From WTFY01 sp965203725 (GTDB lineage Bacteria > Pseudomonadota > Gammaproteobacteria > UBA4575), in contig CBDBDH010000002.1 in the NCBI GenBank assembly GCA_965203725.1, forward strand, positions 1 to 64,000: a stretch of 64,000 nucleotides of DNA, read 5' to 3'. Shown here piece after piece: positions 43,914-53,413 of this stretch. How positions within the stretch are numbered: position 1 is the stretch's first letter; each line of letters opens with the position of its first letter. The position numbers were made by a program, and so were the translations under genes. Below the pieces are notes generated by a model that had not been told where the DNA came from, searched no databases, and saw only the letters and a program-made list of their open reading frames with translations.

Positions 43914-44669
43914 ATGAGTAACAAAGTGATTGCGAATGTACTGTGGCTGGCCCTGCTGGCCGTGGCGCCTGTGGTGCATGCGGCAGGTGAGGCGCACGGC
44001 GTGTTGCAGTGGGAACACAAAGCCCCATTGTCCGTGCCGGTTTCCGGGGTCATTGAGGCAGTCAACGTCGTTGCGGGGCAACGGGTTGCCAAGGGTGCCG
44101 TCCTGCTTTCACTGGACAAACGGCCATTTCAGTATCGGCTGCAATCCGCAAAGTCGCGCATGGCGCAGTTTGCTCCCGGTCGCAATGAAGCCCGCAATGA
44201 GTTGCAACGCGCGGAGGAGTTATATGATCGGACGGTCCTGTCCCAGGTTGAGCTGGACCAGGCAAAGATCGATTTTGCCGAAAAGGATGCGCGTTATCAG
44301 GAGGCCGGGGCCGACGTCGATCAGGCAAAACTGGACCTCGAGTATGCTGAGCTGAAAGCGCCCTTTGACCTCATCGTACTGAAGAGCCACGTGGTGGTGG
44401 GGCAAACGGTCATCAACCGCTTGCAGGCCACCCCCTTGTTTACCGTGGCGGGCGGGAAACTGGTGGCTGTCATGTCGCTGGACCCGGAAAAAATCGCGGG
44501 GCTGGAGATCGGCAGCGAGCTGCAGGTCAGCATTGCAGGCAAGGCCCATTCCGGGAAAGTGAAAGTCACCGACTACGATGCAAACTCCGGTTTGGTAGAA
44601 GTTACCATTCTCATCGACAACCTGCCGGCGGCAACGGTTGGTCAGCGTGTGCACGTGACCTGGCAGTAA
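43914..44669 (+). CDS. HlyD/RND-type periplasmic adaptor subunit
   Basis: A membrane-fusion protein of 251 residues, short for its family. After a signal peptide (WLALLAVAPVVHA) comes a lipoyl half (LSVPVSGVIEAVNVVAGQRV, then AKGAVLLSLDKRPFQYRLQS), a helical hairpin (about 80-140), the second lipoyl half (ELKAPFDLIVLKSHVVVGQT) and a beta-barrel domain (about 180-250). The membrane-proximal domain of RND adaptors is missing or minimal. It would link a pump to the adjacent TolC-like channel; the pump itself must be encoded elsewhere or be unusual. Confidence 0.88.
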   Translation: MSNKVIANVLWLALLAVAPVVHAAGEAHGVLQWEHKAPLSVPVSGVIEAVNVVAGQRVAKGAVLLSLDKRPFQYRLQSAKSRMAQFAPGRNEARNELQRAEELYDRTVLSQVELDQAKIDFAEKDARYQEAGADVDQAKLDLEYAELKAPFDLIVLKSHVVVGQTVINRLQATPLFTVAGGKLVAVMSLDPEKIAGLEIGSELQVSIAGKAHSGKVKVTDYDANSGLVEVTILIDNLPAATVGQRVHVTWQ

Positions 44670-44740
44670 CTGCCCAGCGATGCGGGATTTCTGATCAGCT
44701 ACACGAGCCTGCAGCTTGCCTCGACCACCGCTGGATGACG

Positions 44741-44947
44741 TCACGCCTTGGCCGAGTCCGGGAAAAAGACGCGTATGGAAGTGCCGAATTCCGGGTGCTT
44801 GCTCTTCAGCATTTTCAAAATCGAATTGAAGCTTTTTGCTTCAAGGTTCAGGTCCTCAATGTCTTCACTCTGGACGGTCCACAGGTTGGTCTGTTTGTCC
44901 CAGTGAAAGGTCACGCGCTGATCTTCCAGTTTGTAGGTAATTGCCAT
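44741..44947 (-). CDS. Small protein, possibly HicB/DUF1902-like
   Basis: A 68-residue protein from ATG 44947. The pattern VTFHWDKQTNLWTVQSEDIE followed by an alpha-helix (SFNSILKMLKSKHPEF) recalls the HicB/DUF1902 fold, where a beta-hairpin with W-x-(A/V) precedes a helix; I am not sure of this. No toxin-like gene lies beside it, so a solitary regulator or orphan antitoxin is possible. The frame is open upstream to 45067 but the extra residues look non-coding. The ribosome-binding site is weak (GAGAAG). Confidence 0.62.
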   Translation of the reverse strand: MAITYKLEDQRVTFHWDKQTNLWTVQSEDIEDLNLEAKSFNSILKMLKSKHPEFGTSIRVFFPDSAKA

Positions 44948-45197
44948 CGCTTCTCGAATATTTGTGAATTCGAGAAACAGGGTAGAAGGGAAACATGAAA
45001 CTTTTGTGAAACCCTGGCTAAGGTTTGGTGAGAAATCGGTTCCAGGCCGGGACGGATTCCGGGGCACGCACCCGTTCGGGCCTCTCTCGCTGGCAAAAGG
45101 GAAGTGCAGGACCGGTGGTGAGACCGCTCGGTCCCGAGATCCCGGGTCAGTTTACCCTTGCCTTGCCAGGCGCCCCCGGCTAGGCAAGCAGCAGAGA

Positions 45198-46586
45198 CTA
45201 GTCGAGGTGCTGGAGGACGGCATCCATGCTTTCCTTGGCATCCCCGAACAGCATCTCGGTGTTGTCATGGAAAAACAGCGGGTTGTCGACCCCGGCGTAC
45301 CCGGAAGCCATGCTGCGCTTGAGAACCACACAGGTTTTCGCCTTCCACACCTCAAGCACCGGCATGCCTGCAATGGGACTGTTCGGGTCCGTCTGTGCAC
45401 TGGGGTTGACGATGTCGTTGGCACCGATCACCAGGGAGACGTCCGTATCCGGGAAGTCTTCGTTGAGTTCATCCATCTCCAGTACGATGTCGTACGGGAC
45501 CTTGGCTTCTGCAAGCAGTACGTTCATGTGGCCGGGCAGGCGTCCTGCAACCGGGTGTATGCCAAAACGCACATTCACGCCCTTGGCACGCAGCTTTTTG
45601 GTGATCTCGCTGACCGTAGTCTGGGCCTGCGCCACAGCCATTCCGTACCCCGGCACAAAGATCACTTCACTGGCATCTTTCAGCATGGAGGCGACTTCCT
45701 CTGCACTGGTCGAGGTGACCTCGCCCTGTTCAGTGTCAACGGCGGTTCCCGAAGCGGTGCCGAAGCCCCCCAGGATCACGCTCAGGAATTTTCGGTTCAT
45801 TGCACGGCACATGATGTAGCTCAGGATCGCACCGCTGGAACCCACCAGGGATCCCACAATAATCAGGGCGGTATTGCCCAGCATGAAGCCGGTAGCGGCG
45901 GCTGCCCAACCCGAGTAGCTGTTCAGCATCGAGACGACCACCGGCATGTCTGCGCCACCAATGGCCATGATCAGGTGCACGCCAATGGCAAACGCGATGA
46001 ACGTCATGATCAGCAGCGGGACAAGGCCTGCCGCATGGGAGTCTGATCCCAGGAATACATATCCGAAGTAGATGCAGGCCAGCAGGGCCACCAGATTCAT
46101 CCAGTGCCGTCCCGGCAGCATCAGGGGTTTGCCGCTGATCGACCCTTTGAGTTTCCCGAAGGCGATTACCGATCCCGTGAAGGTGATGGCGCCGATGAAG
46201 ACGCCCACAAAGACCTCCACCTCATGAATGACTTTTTCGGCGCCCGCAAAGTGTGCATTGGGGTCCAGGTAGCTGGAAACGCCGACCAGCACGGCAGCCA
46301 GTCCCACGAAACTGTGCAAGATGGCGACCAGTTCCGGCATTTGCGTCATCTCCACACGTGAGGCGATGAATGCACCGATCAGCCCGCCGATGATCATGGC
46401 GGGAAGCAGTTTCTCGAAGCCGCCGACCTGTCCGCTTAATATCGTTGCCACCACCGCGATGGCCATGCCGAGCATGCCGCAGAGATTGCCGCGCCGTGCG
46501 GATTCCTGGTGACTCAAGCCATTCAGACTCAGAATAAAGAGAGCGCCTGCTGCAAGATACGAGGCAGTTAAAAGTTGTGGATTCAT
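45198..46586 (-). CDS. pntB: NAD(P) transhydrogenase subunit beta
   Basis: Proton-translocating transhydrogenase that uses the proton gradient to reduce NADP with NADH. The 462-residue beta subunit has nine membrane helices (1-260) and a C-terminal NADP-binding domain III with VPGYGMAVAQAQ, HPVAGRLPGHMNVLLAEAKV, VIGANDIVNPSAQ and SPIAGMPVLEVWKA. pntA lies 14 bp upstream on the same strand. Confidence 0.97.
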   Translation of the reverse strand: MNPQLLTASYLAAGALFILSLNGLSHQESARRGNLCGMLGMAIAVVATILSGQVGGFEKLLPAMIIGGLIGAFIASRVEMTQMPELVAILHSFVGLAAVLVGVSSYLDPNAHFAGAEKVIHEVEVFVGVFIGAITFTGSVIAFGKLKGSISGKPLMLPGRHWMNLVALLACIYFGYVFLGSDSHAAGLVPLLIMTFIAFAIGVHLIMAIGGADMPVVVSMLNSYSGWAAAATGFMLGNTALIIVGSLVGSSGAILSYIMCRAMNRKFLSVILGGFGTASGTAVDTEQGEVTSTSAEEVASMLKDASEVIFVPGYGMAVAQAQTTVSEITKKLRAKGVNVRFGIHPVAGRLPGHMNVLLAEAKVPYDIVLEMDELNEDFPDTDVSLVIGANDIVNPSAQTDPNSPIAGMPVLEVWKAKTCVVLKRSMASGYAGVDNPLFFHDNTEMLFGDAKESMDAVLQHLD

Positions 46587-46600
46587 TAAATTGCTCTCCC

Positions 46601-48166
46601 TTACTCTTCTTTACGGAACATCTGCAGCATGCGCTGCGTAACGAAAAAGCCCCCGCCAATATTGATCGAGGCAATCAGCACGGAAATCGTTGCCAGAACC
46701 ACGATCAGACCACTGCTGCTTCCAATCTGCAGCAGTGCACCGATGATGATCACACTGCTGATCGCGTTCGTGACACTCATCAATGGGGTGTGCAGTGCCG
46801 GGGTGACGTTCCAGACCACCCAGTATCCGATGAAGCAGGACAGTACGAACACGGTGAAGTGTTGCATGAACTCCCCGGGGGCATAATTGCCCAGCCCCCA
46901 TAGCGCGAGTGCGGCTACCGCCAGGGTAATGACAAACTTCATCCCGCTCTTTTTCCTGACCGGCTCTTCAGCAACGGGGGCCGGAGCCGCTGCGGCCTGT
47001 GCCGGGGCTGCAGAAACCGAGATGGGCGGCGGCGGCCAGGTGATCTCTCCCTGGTGGATCACCGTGGTCCCGCGAATGACATCATCTTCCATGTCCACGA
47101 TCAGGTTGCCGTCTTTTTCAGGCGTCATGTCGCTGAGCAGATGGCACAGGTTGGAGCCATACAGTTGGCTGGACTGGGTCGGCAGTCGGCTTGGCAAATC
47201 CATGTAGCCGATCAGCGTGACTCCATGCCTGACTACAACTTCACCCGGGCTGGTCAGTTCGCAGTTGCCACCCTGCTCGGCCGCGAGATCAACCACGACG
47301 CTGCCTTCCTTCATCATCTCAACCATGTCTTCGAGGATCAGTTTTGGTGCCGGTTTGCCCGGGATCAATGCGGTCGTGATGATGATGTCGACTTCTTTTG
47401 CCTGCTCCCTGAACAGGGCCATCTCGGCCTCTATGAACTCCTTGCTCATGACCTTGGCATAACCGCCCGCAGTGCCCCCGCTTTCTTCCTCTTCGAAGTC
47501 AAGCTCAAGAAACTGCGCACCCATGCTTTCAACCTGCTGCTTGACCTCCGGGCGCGTATCGAATGCCCGTACGATTGCACCGAGTCCATTCGCGGTGCCG
47601 ACGGCAGCAAGCCCGGCAACGCCCGCGCCAATGACCATGACTTTGGCGGGCGGCACCTTGCCCGCTGCAGTGATCTGGCCGGTAAAGAACCGGCCGAAAT
47701 GATTCGATGCCTCGATGACCGCACGGTAGCCTGCAATATTGGCCATGGAAGACAGGGCATCAAGTTTCTGGGCTCTGGAGATTCTGGGTACGGAGTCCAT
47801 GGCGAGGACGGTCGCCTTGCGGGCCTTCAGTTGTTCCATCAGGGTCTCATTCTGTGCCGGCCAGATGAAGCTGACCAGCGTTCCGCCCTCACGCAGTAAT
47901 TCGGTCTCGTGAATGCCAAGGTCCGTATGCTGTTCCGGAGCACGCACCTTGAAGACGATATCGGCCTCCGCCCACAGTTCCCGGGTGTCCGAGACCACGG
48001 CGACCCCGGCCGCCCTGTACATGTCATCGGTGAATTTCGCGCGTGCACCTGCACCGGCTTCGATGGCACATTCATAGCCGAGCTTTTGCAGGCGGCCTGC
48101 CGTTTCAGGCGTCAGTGCTACGCGATGCTCGTCTTTGTGTATTTCATTTGGGACACCAATCTTCAT
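46601..48166 (-). CDS. pntA: NAD(P) transhydrogenase subunit alpha
   Basis: The 521-residue alpha chain: NAD-binding domain I (1-380, KIGVPNEIHKDEHRVALTPE, then VMVIGAGVAGLAAVGTANGL), a Pro/Ala linker (about 385-410, AAPAQAAAAPAPVAEEPV) and four C-terminal membrane helices. It is the fused E. coli form, not split alpha1/alpha2. RBS AAGGAAA precedes ATG 48166. With pntB it forms the full enzyme. Confidence 0.97.
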   Translation of the reverse strand: MKIGVPNEIHKDEHRVALTPETAGRLQKLGYECAIEAGAGARAKFTDDMYRAAGVAVVSDTRELWAEADIVFKVRAPEQHTDLGIHETELLREGGTLVSFIWPAQNETLMEQLKARKATVLAMDSVPRISRAQKLDALSSMANIAGYRAVIEASNHFGRFFTGQITAAGKVPPAKVMVIGAGVAGLAAVGTANGLGAIVRAFDTRPEVKQQVESMGAQFLELDFEEEESGGTAGGYAKVMSKEFIEAEMALFREQAKEVDIIITTALIPGKPAPKLILEDMVEMMKEGSVVVDLAAEQGGNCELTSPGEVVVRHGVTLIGYMDLPSRLPTQSSQLYGSNLCHLLSDMTPEKDGNLIVDMEDDVIRGTTVIHQGEITWPPPPISVSAAPAQAAAAPAPVAEEPVRKKSGMKFVITLAVAALALWGLGNYAPGEFMQHFTVFVLSCFIGYWVVWNVTPALHTPLMSVTNAISSVIIIGALLQIGSSSGLIVVLATISVLIASINIGGGFFVTQRMLQMFRKEE

Positions 48167-48716
48167 CTTGAGAATTTCCTTGAGTGACTTGAATCAGGTT
48201 AAGCCTTCAAACCCACATCGGGGTCCGGCACGAGACGGCTTGCACGTACAGCAAGCGACTCTTTGCTCACGGGGTTACTGGGGGAAAGCAGGCTGGGGCT
48301 GTTATCGTATTTCCATCGGTTCTAATGCGGGGGCGGCTATCATATATAATTATGGCGGTGACGACCATAGGCCTTGCTTGATAAAAGCAGTGGTCAACAG
48401 GCACGGACTCCGTGCGAAACAACGTCATCTCCCAAGCCTACCCGGGCAACCAAGCTTACATTCATTGCTCCTTGATTGACAGTCTCCAGACAGCCTGGCC
48501 CGGCAAGTCACCGGCGCCGGGCTGGAATTGCTGATCCAGGCTCGCAATGCAAGTCCCTGGCAGGCAGGCTGACCGTCCGGGAGCCGGTTTTGCAGGGCGT
48601 TCGAAATGACCCTCTGGGCTGTCACAGACAGGCCTGTCTATGGCGCCTGCAAATCGCGGACTTCATCAAAAACTTGTTGGGTCTACGGGGTTCATTTGGT
48701 ACGCTAGTCAGCGTCT
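48167..48716. other. pntA-ppx divergent intergenic region
   Basis: About 550 bases without a supported gene. It has an AT-rich island (CATATATAATTATGG, 48341-48355) that could hold a promoter for pntAB on the minus strand, though no good -35 partner is seen. Close to ppx a TTGGGT (48677) and TACGCT (48700) with 17 bases between, with an upstream TGG, could be its promoter; this is weak. Confidence 0.45.
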
Positions 48717-50261
48717 ATGGAAGCTCTTTCTCCGGTCCGGAATCCCGATGACCCACCGCTGGAAGTTTCCTCCGTCATTGCTGCGGTGGACTTGGGTTCA
48801 AACAGTTTTCACATGGTGGTCGCACGCGACCAGCACGGCCAGCTGAAGGTCATCGACCGGATTCGGGAGATGGTGCGTCTTGGCGCCGGCCTCGACGCCT
48901 CGGGCAAGATCTCCGAGGATGCGCAGGAGCGGGCCATCGAATGCCTGCAGCGGTTTGGTCAGAGGATGCAGGAGATGCACGCCGATTCCGTGCGGGTCGT
49001 GGGGACCAACACTTTCCGCCGGGCCAGGAACAGCCGTGAATTCATTCAGCGTGCTGAAGACGCCCTGGGTCACCCGATCCAGGTCATCTCGGGTGTCGAA
49101 GAGGCACGTCTGATTTACCACGGTACGATCCATTCCGTCACTGGGCCACCGGGGAAGTGGCTGGTCATCGACATCGGTGGAGGCAGTACCGAAATCATCA
49201 TCGGAGAGAAAAGCCGCCCGATCCTGATGGAAAGCGTCCAGATGGGCTGTGTCGGCATGAGCCTGAAGTATTTCCAGCAGGGCAACCTGGAGAAAAAGAG
49301 ATTCAAGAAAGCGCTGGTCGAGGCCAAGTTGCAGTTACGACCGATTATCGCTTCCGTGAAAAGCCTTGGCTGGGACTATGCGGTAGGCACGGCAGGTACG
49401 ATCCGGACCATTGACCAGTTGATGCGCGAGCGCGAATTAAGCGATCGAGGCATCACGGACCGGGGTATCGGAGGGCTGATTGCCGAGCTGCAAGCAGTGA
49501 AGAATATGGAGCATGTCCAGTTCGATTCGCTGGCCAGGGAACGCAAACCGGTGTTTGCCGGCGGGCTGGTGGTACTGAAGGCCATCTTTTCCGAGCTGGA
49601 AATCGAAGAAATGACAGCTTCGGAAGGCGGTCTTCGTGAAGGCCTGTTGTATGACCTGGAGGGCCGGATCCATCACCACGACACACGGGACAGAACCGTG
49701 CTTTCCCTGATGCGTCGCTACCATGTGGACTCCGAGCATTCCGCAAGGATCAAGACTGCGGCCCTGCGACTGCTGGAAAAAGTTTCCAGTGTCCTCAAAA
49801 TAGACAAGGACCTGGCTTACCCGTTTTTGATATGGGCTGCGGATTTGCACGAGATCGGCCTGGACATCTCCCATTCACGTTATCATCGGCACGGCGCGTA
49901 CATACTCAATAATGGAGACCTGCCCGGGTTCTCATGGAATGAACAGCGCCTGCTTGCCTGTCTGGTAGGCAACCACCGGCGCAAAATCAGCACCGAACTG
50001 GTCGACCAGTTGCCGGCCCGCTGGCAAGTTCAGGCCATGTACATGATTGTCATCCTGCGACTGGCTGTGCTGATCAACCGCGACCGGGTGCCGAAGAAAA
50101 TACCGCCCATGAAAGTGCGCAAGAGCGCCGGCTGCGCGGAAATCGTACTGGCCCAAAAGTGGTTGCAGAAGCATCCCTTGACGGTTGCAGAACTCAGGCT
50201 GGAAGAGAGTTACCTGGAAGTTTTGGGCGTCAACATGAGAATTGACGGGATCGTTCACTAG
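48717..50261 (+). CDS. ppx: Exopolyphosphatase Ppx
   Basis: Cleaves terminal phosphate from inorganic polyphosphate, and/or pppGpp. It has 514 residues: an ASKHA core with IAAVDLGSNSFHMVVARDQ (phosphate-1), VISGVEEARLIYHG, VIDIGGGSTEIIIGE (phosphate-2), and a helical C-terminal half with an HD-like segment (IWAADLHEIGLDISHSRYHR). Its stop codon interlocks with that of ppk on the other strand through CTAG (50258-50261). Convergent placement differs from the enteric ppk-ppx operon. Confidence 0.96.
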   Translation: MEALSPVRNPDDPPLEVSSVIAAVDLGSNSFHMVVARDQHGQLKVIDRIREMVRLGAGLDASGKISEDAQERAIECLQRFGQRMQEMHADSVRVVGTNTFRRARNSREFIQRAEDALGHPIQVISGVEEARLIYHGTIHSVTGPPGKWLVIDIGGGSTEIIIGEKSRPILMESVQMGCVGMSLKYFQQGNLEKKRFKKALVEAKLQLRPIIASVKSLGWDYAVGTAGTIRTIDQLMRERELSDRGITDRGIGGLIAELQAVKNMEHVQFDSLARERKPVFAGGLVVLKAIFSELEIEEMTASEGGLREGLLYDLEGRIHHHDTRDRTVLSLMRRYHVDSEHSARIKTAALRLLEKVSSVLKIDKDLAYPFLIWAADLHEIGLDISHSRYHRHGAYILNNGDLPGFSWNEQRLLACLVGNHRRKISTELVDQLPARWQVQAMYMIVILRLAVLINRDRVPKKIPPMKVRKSAGCAEIVLAQKWLQKHPLTVAELRLEESYLEVLGVNMRIDGIVH

Positions 50262-52336
50262 TAGCTGGCTCGCGCCAACTGGCTGAGCAGCGTCTGTTGA
50301 GCACTGTAGGCGTCTGGTTCGCGATCATGAAGCGGTGTGTAGCTGCCATCTGACCGCAGGATCCATGCCTGCTGGCCGTCTTTCAGATAGACCTCGAGTT
50401 CCTCGGCGATGCGGTCCCGCAAGGCCGGATCACGTATCGGCCAGCAAACTTCCACGCGGCGGAAGAAGTTCCGGTCCATCCAGTCGGCACTTGAACAAAA
50501 CACCCTGGGATCTCCATTGTTCAGGAAATAGCAGACGCGAGTATGCTCCAGAAAGCGACCGACGATGGAGCGGACTTCAATATTCTCGGATATGCCCGGC
50601 AAACCCGGTCGCAAACAGCAGGTGCCCCGTACGATCAGCTGTATCTTCACTCCGGCGCATGAGGCCCGATACAGGGCCTGGATGACTTGCGGTTCAACCA
50701 GCGAGTTGAATTTGGCAATGATGCGGGCAGGGCGGCCCAGTTTGGTGTGTTCGATTTCATTGTCGATCAACTCGATCAGCGTGTTATACAGGGTGAACGG
50801 GGCCTGCAGGACGGTATTCAGGCTGGGAACTTTGGTGAAGCTGGTGAGTTCGAGGAAGATCTCATGGGCATCGGCAGTCAGCCTCGTATCGCTGGTGAAC
50901 ATGCCATAGTCCGTATACAAACGCGTGGTTTTTTCGTGGTAGTTCCCCGTGCCAAAATGGGCGTAACGCCGCAGGCCGTCTTCTTCACGGCGCACGATCA
51001 GGATCATCTTGCCGTGGGTTTTCTTGCCCACGATTCCGTACACGACATGGGCTCCGGCTTTTTGCAGGCGGTTTGCAAGAGAGATATTGGCAGCCTCGTC
51101 AAATCGCGCCATGAGTTCGATGACGACCGTGACTTCCTTGCCGGCACGAGCGGCCTTTACCAGGTTGTCGACGATGGGCGAATCCGGTCCGGTCCGGTAC
51201 AGCGTCTGCTTGATCGCCAGCACCTTGGGGTCCTCGGCCGCCTGGCGCACGAAATCTATCACCGGGACGAACGACTGGTACGGGTGATGCAGCAGGATGT
51301 CTGCCTGCTTGATCTGGGTAAACAGATTGACGTTGTGGCTGAACGACTGGGGAAGTCCCGCGGTGAACGGCGGGTACTTCAGGTCCGAACGCTCGACCAG
51401 ATCGTAGGCCTGGCTGAGGCGGTTCAGGTTTACCGGCCCGTTCACACGGTACAAGTCAACTGCCGACAGTGAAAACTGTTGCAGGAGGTAGGTGACGAGT
51501 TCTTCCGGGCAATTGCCGGCCACCTCAAGGCGCACGGCATCCCCGTACCTGCGCGAGGCAAGTTCGCCTTCAAGGGCCCGCATGAGATCATCGATTTCCT
51601 CGTCATCCAGAAACAGGTCGCTGTTGCGCGTCAGCCGAAACTGGTAGCTGCCCTTGACCGTCAGGCCTTCAAACAATTCATTCATGAAGGCGTGCATGAC
51701 CGAGGACAGAAAGACATAGTTTTCGCCTTCCTGCTCGTTGATTTCGTCGGGCAGGCGAATCAGTCGCGTCAGGGAGCGGGGCGCCTGTACGACGGCGTGT
51801 TCCCCCTCGCGCCCAAAAGCATCCAGGCCTTCAAGCTGAACGATAAAGTTGAGTGCCTTGTTGATGATGCGGGGGAAAGGATGGGCCGGGTCAAGGCCGA
51901 GTGGACTGAGCACCGGTTCGACTTCGTCCAGGAAGTACTGGCGTAACCACAGGCTTTGCGCAGGTGTCCACTGTTCACGGGCAATAAAGCGGATGTTCTG
52001 GGCATCCAGCTCGGGCTGGAGTTCTTCGTTGAAGACGCGATATTGCTCGGCCACAAGTTCCGAAGCTTCCGTGTGGATATGCTTGAGCAAATCCCGGGGC
52101 GCGATGCCGTCTGCCGTGATATGCGCGATATCCAATTCAATATGCTGCTTGACCCCCCCGACCCGGATTTCAAAAAATTCGTCCAGATTGCTGCAGGAGA
52201 TGCACAGGAACTTGAGCCGCTCAAGCAGCGGCGTGGAGGGGTCCCGTGCCTGCTGCAATACGCGGGTGTTGAACTTCAGCAGGCTGAGTTCACGGTTGAT
52301 GTAATTTTCTGCAAGTCCGAAATTCTGCTCGTCCAT
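50258..52336 (-). CDS. ppk: Polyphosphate kinase 1
   Basis: Makes polyphosphate from ATP. It has 692 residues, matching PPK1. Marks: NYINRELSLLKFNTRVLQQA at the start, FLCISCSNLDEFFEIRVGG, IELMARFDEAANISLANRLQ (two-domain C1), the phosphohistidine region RRYAHFGTGNYHEKTTRLYT, and KIQLIVRGTCCLRPGLPG. The phosphate-linked genes to its right suggest a shared role, but I found no Pho box in front of it. Confidence 0.97.
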   Translation of the reverse strand: MDEQNFGLAENYINRELSLLKFNTRVLQQARDPSTPLLERLKFLCISCSNLDEFFEIRVGGVKQHIELDIAHITADGIAPRDLLKHIHTEASELVAEQYRVFNEELQPELDAQNIRFIAREQWTPAQSLWLRQYFLDEVEPVLSPLGLDPAHPFPRIINKALNFIVQLEGLDAFGREGEHAVVQAPRSLTRLIRLPDEINEQEGENYVFLSSVMHAFMNELFEGLTVKGSYQFRLTRNSDLFLDDEEIDDLMRALEGELASRRYGDAVRLEVAGNCPEELVTYLLQQFSLSAVDLYRVNGPVNLNRLSQAYDLVERSDLKYPPFTAGLPQSFSHNVNLFTQIKQADILLHHPYQSFVPVIDFVRQAAEDPKVLAIKQTLYRTGPDSPIVDNLVKAARAGKEVTVVIELMARFDEAANISLANRLQKAGAHVVYGIVGKKTHGKMILIVRREEDGLRRYAHFGTGNYHEKTTRLYTDYGMFTSDTRLTADAHEIFLELTSFTKVPSLNTVLQAPFTLYNTLIELIDNEIEHTKLGRPARIIAKFNSLVEPQVIQALYRASCAGVKIQLIVRGTCCLRPGLPGISENIEVRSIVGRFLEHTRVCYFLNNGDPRVFCSSADWMDRNFFRRVEVCWPIRDPALRDRIAEELEVYLKDGQQAWILRSDGSYTPLHDREPDAYSAQQTLLSQLARASY

Positions 52337-52460
52337 GTCTTGTTGTCACAGTGTCATGCGTTACCGTGAAGTATACTCGAAGCCTCTTTTCAGGTGCAGC
52401 CTGACATGCTGATCGACGGCGAGCCTGCGCATCGCCCTGGTGCATAGGCCATGGGCAGTC

Positions 52461-52841
52461 CTACTCGAAGAACCTTGCGTAAGCAATCAGGCCCCATACC
52501 ATTAGCAGGGTGGCCAGACTGACACCGACGGCCGCAGAGCCGATGTCCTTGGCCCGTTTCGAAAGTTCATGATATTCATGGCCGATACGGTCGATGGTTG
52601 CCTCCACACAAGTGTTAAGAAGTTCGACAATCAAAACGATCAAAACGGATAGCAGCAGCAAGGCAACCTGCACACTGTTTTCACCAAGCCAGAAGGCGGC
52701 GGGGAACAGTACGATGGCAAGCAGCAGTTCCAGCCTGAAGGCCTCTTCGCTTTTCCATGCAGCGTGAAGACCGGCCACACTGTTGGAGATTGCTCCGAGA
52801 AGACGCTTGAGTCCTGTGTGGGGTGAACCTGCCATGTTCAT
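52461..52841 (-). CDS. dgkA: Diacylglycerol kinase
   Basis: Small trimeric inner-membrane kinase that recycles diacylglycerol to phosphatidic acid. It has 126 residues, three membrane helices, and the family motif IVELLNTCVEATIDRIGHEY with the catalytic Glu, followed by HELSKRAKDIGSAAVGVSL. It is divergent from the DUF3859 gene by 78 bp and lies about 120 bp after ppk start. Confidence 0.96.
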   Translation of the reverse strand: MNMAGSPHTGLKRLLGAISNSVAGLHAAWKSEEAFRLELLLAIVLFPAAFWLGENSVQVALLLLSVLIVLIVELLNTCVEATIDRIGHEYHELSKRAKDIGSAAVGVSLATLLMVWGLIAYARFFE

Positions 52842-52919
52842 AAACCGGGTAAGAATCTTATGGTATGTGCATCAACATACATGCCCTATGGTAAAATTGG
52901 AATCAATTTCCCGGATGCA

Positions 52920-53405
52920 ATGAATGCCCTTGTGACCATGATGAAAACGGTTTTTTTCCTGGTGTGCGTTGTTGCAAGCTCGGCCTTGGCGAACGAGCAG
53001 CGCATCATCTACGATTTCGAGTATGGAATATTCACGCGCGGCATGGAGGAGTTCAGGGAAGGCGACCGGGCGGTGACCCGTGAAGGGCCGCTGGAACCCG
53101 TGACCATGATTCCGGCGCGGATGGGAACCAAGTTCGGCGTCCGGTACTGGCTGTCCCGGGGGGGATTTGCGAGCAAGCCCACGCTGCACCTGATCTACCA
53201 TGTGCCGACCATGGTCAATCCCAGCACCGGCGAGCACATCGACAAGATCGAAATCCTGCAAGAGGAATCCACGCTGGACTATACCCATACCATGGCCTTT
53301 GAGTTTGCCGAGCAGTACGAGCTGGTCCCGGGGGAGTACCGGTTCTACATCTTCTTCGAGAACCAGAAGCTGCTGGAGCAGGTATTCCAGGTGGTATTGC
53401 AGTAA
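52920..53405 (+). CDS. Secreted DUF3859-like protein
   Basis: A small periplasmic protein of 161 residues, or 155 if the ATG at 52938 is used; both leave the signal peptide MKTVFFLVCVVASSALA intact. The mature part is beta-rich: IIYDFEYGIFTRGMEEF, KFGVRYWLSRGGFASKPTLH, a Pro-rich loop HIDKIEILQEE, and GEYRFYIFFENQKLLEQVF at the end. The start and end fit DUF3859; no function is known to me. The frame is open to 52860, but that start lacks a signal peptide. It converges on the beta-propeller gene 8 bp away. Confidence 0.82.
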   Translation: MNALVTMMKTVFFLVCVVASSALANEQRIIYDFEYGIFTRGMEEFREGDRAVTREGPLEPVTMIPARMGTKFGVRYWLSRGGFASKPTLHLIYHVPTMVNPSTGEHIDKIEILQEESTLDYTHTMAFEFAEQYELVPGEYRFYIFFENQKLLEQVFQVVLQ

Positions 53406-53413
53406 GCCCCGGC

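Noticed and set aside
45150..45197. Terminator after pntB
   Set aside because: A GC-rich stem-loop is present, but without a T-run on the minus strand.
52337..52370. Pho box before ppk (two TGTCA elements)
   Set aside because: The repeats are 8 bases apart, not 11, so they do not form a PhoB site.
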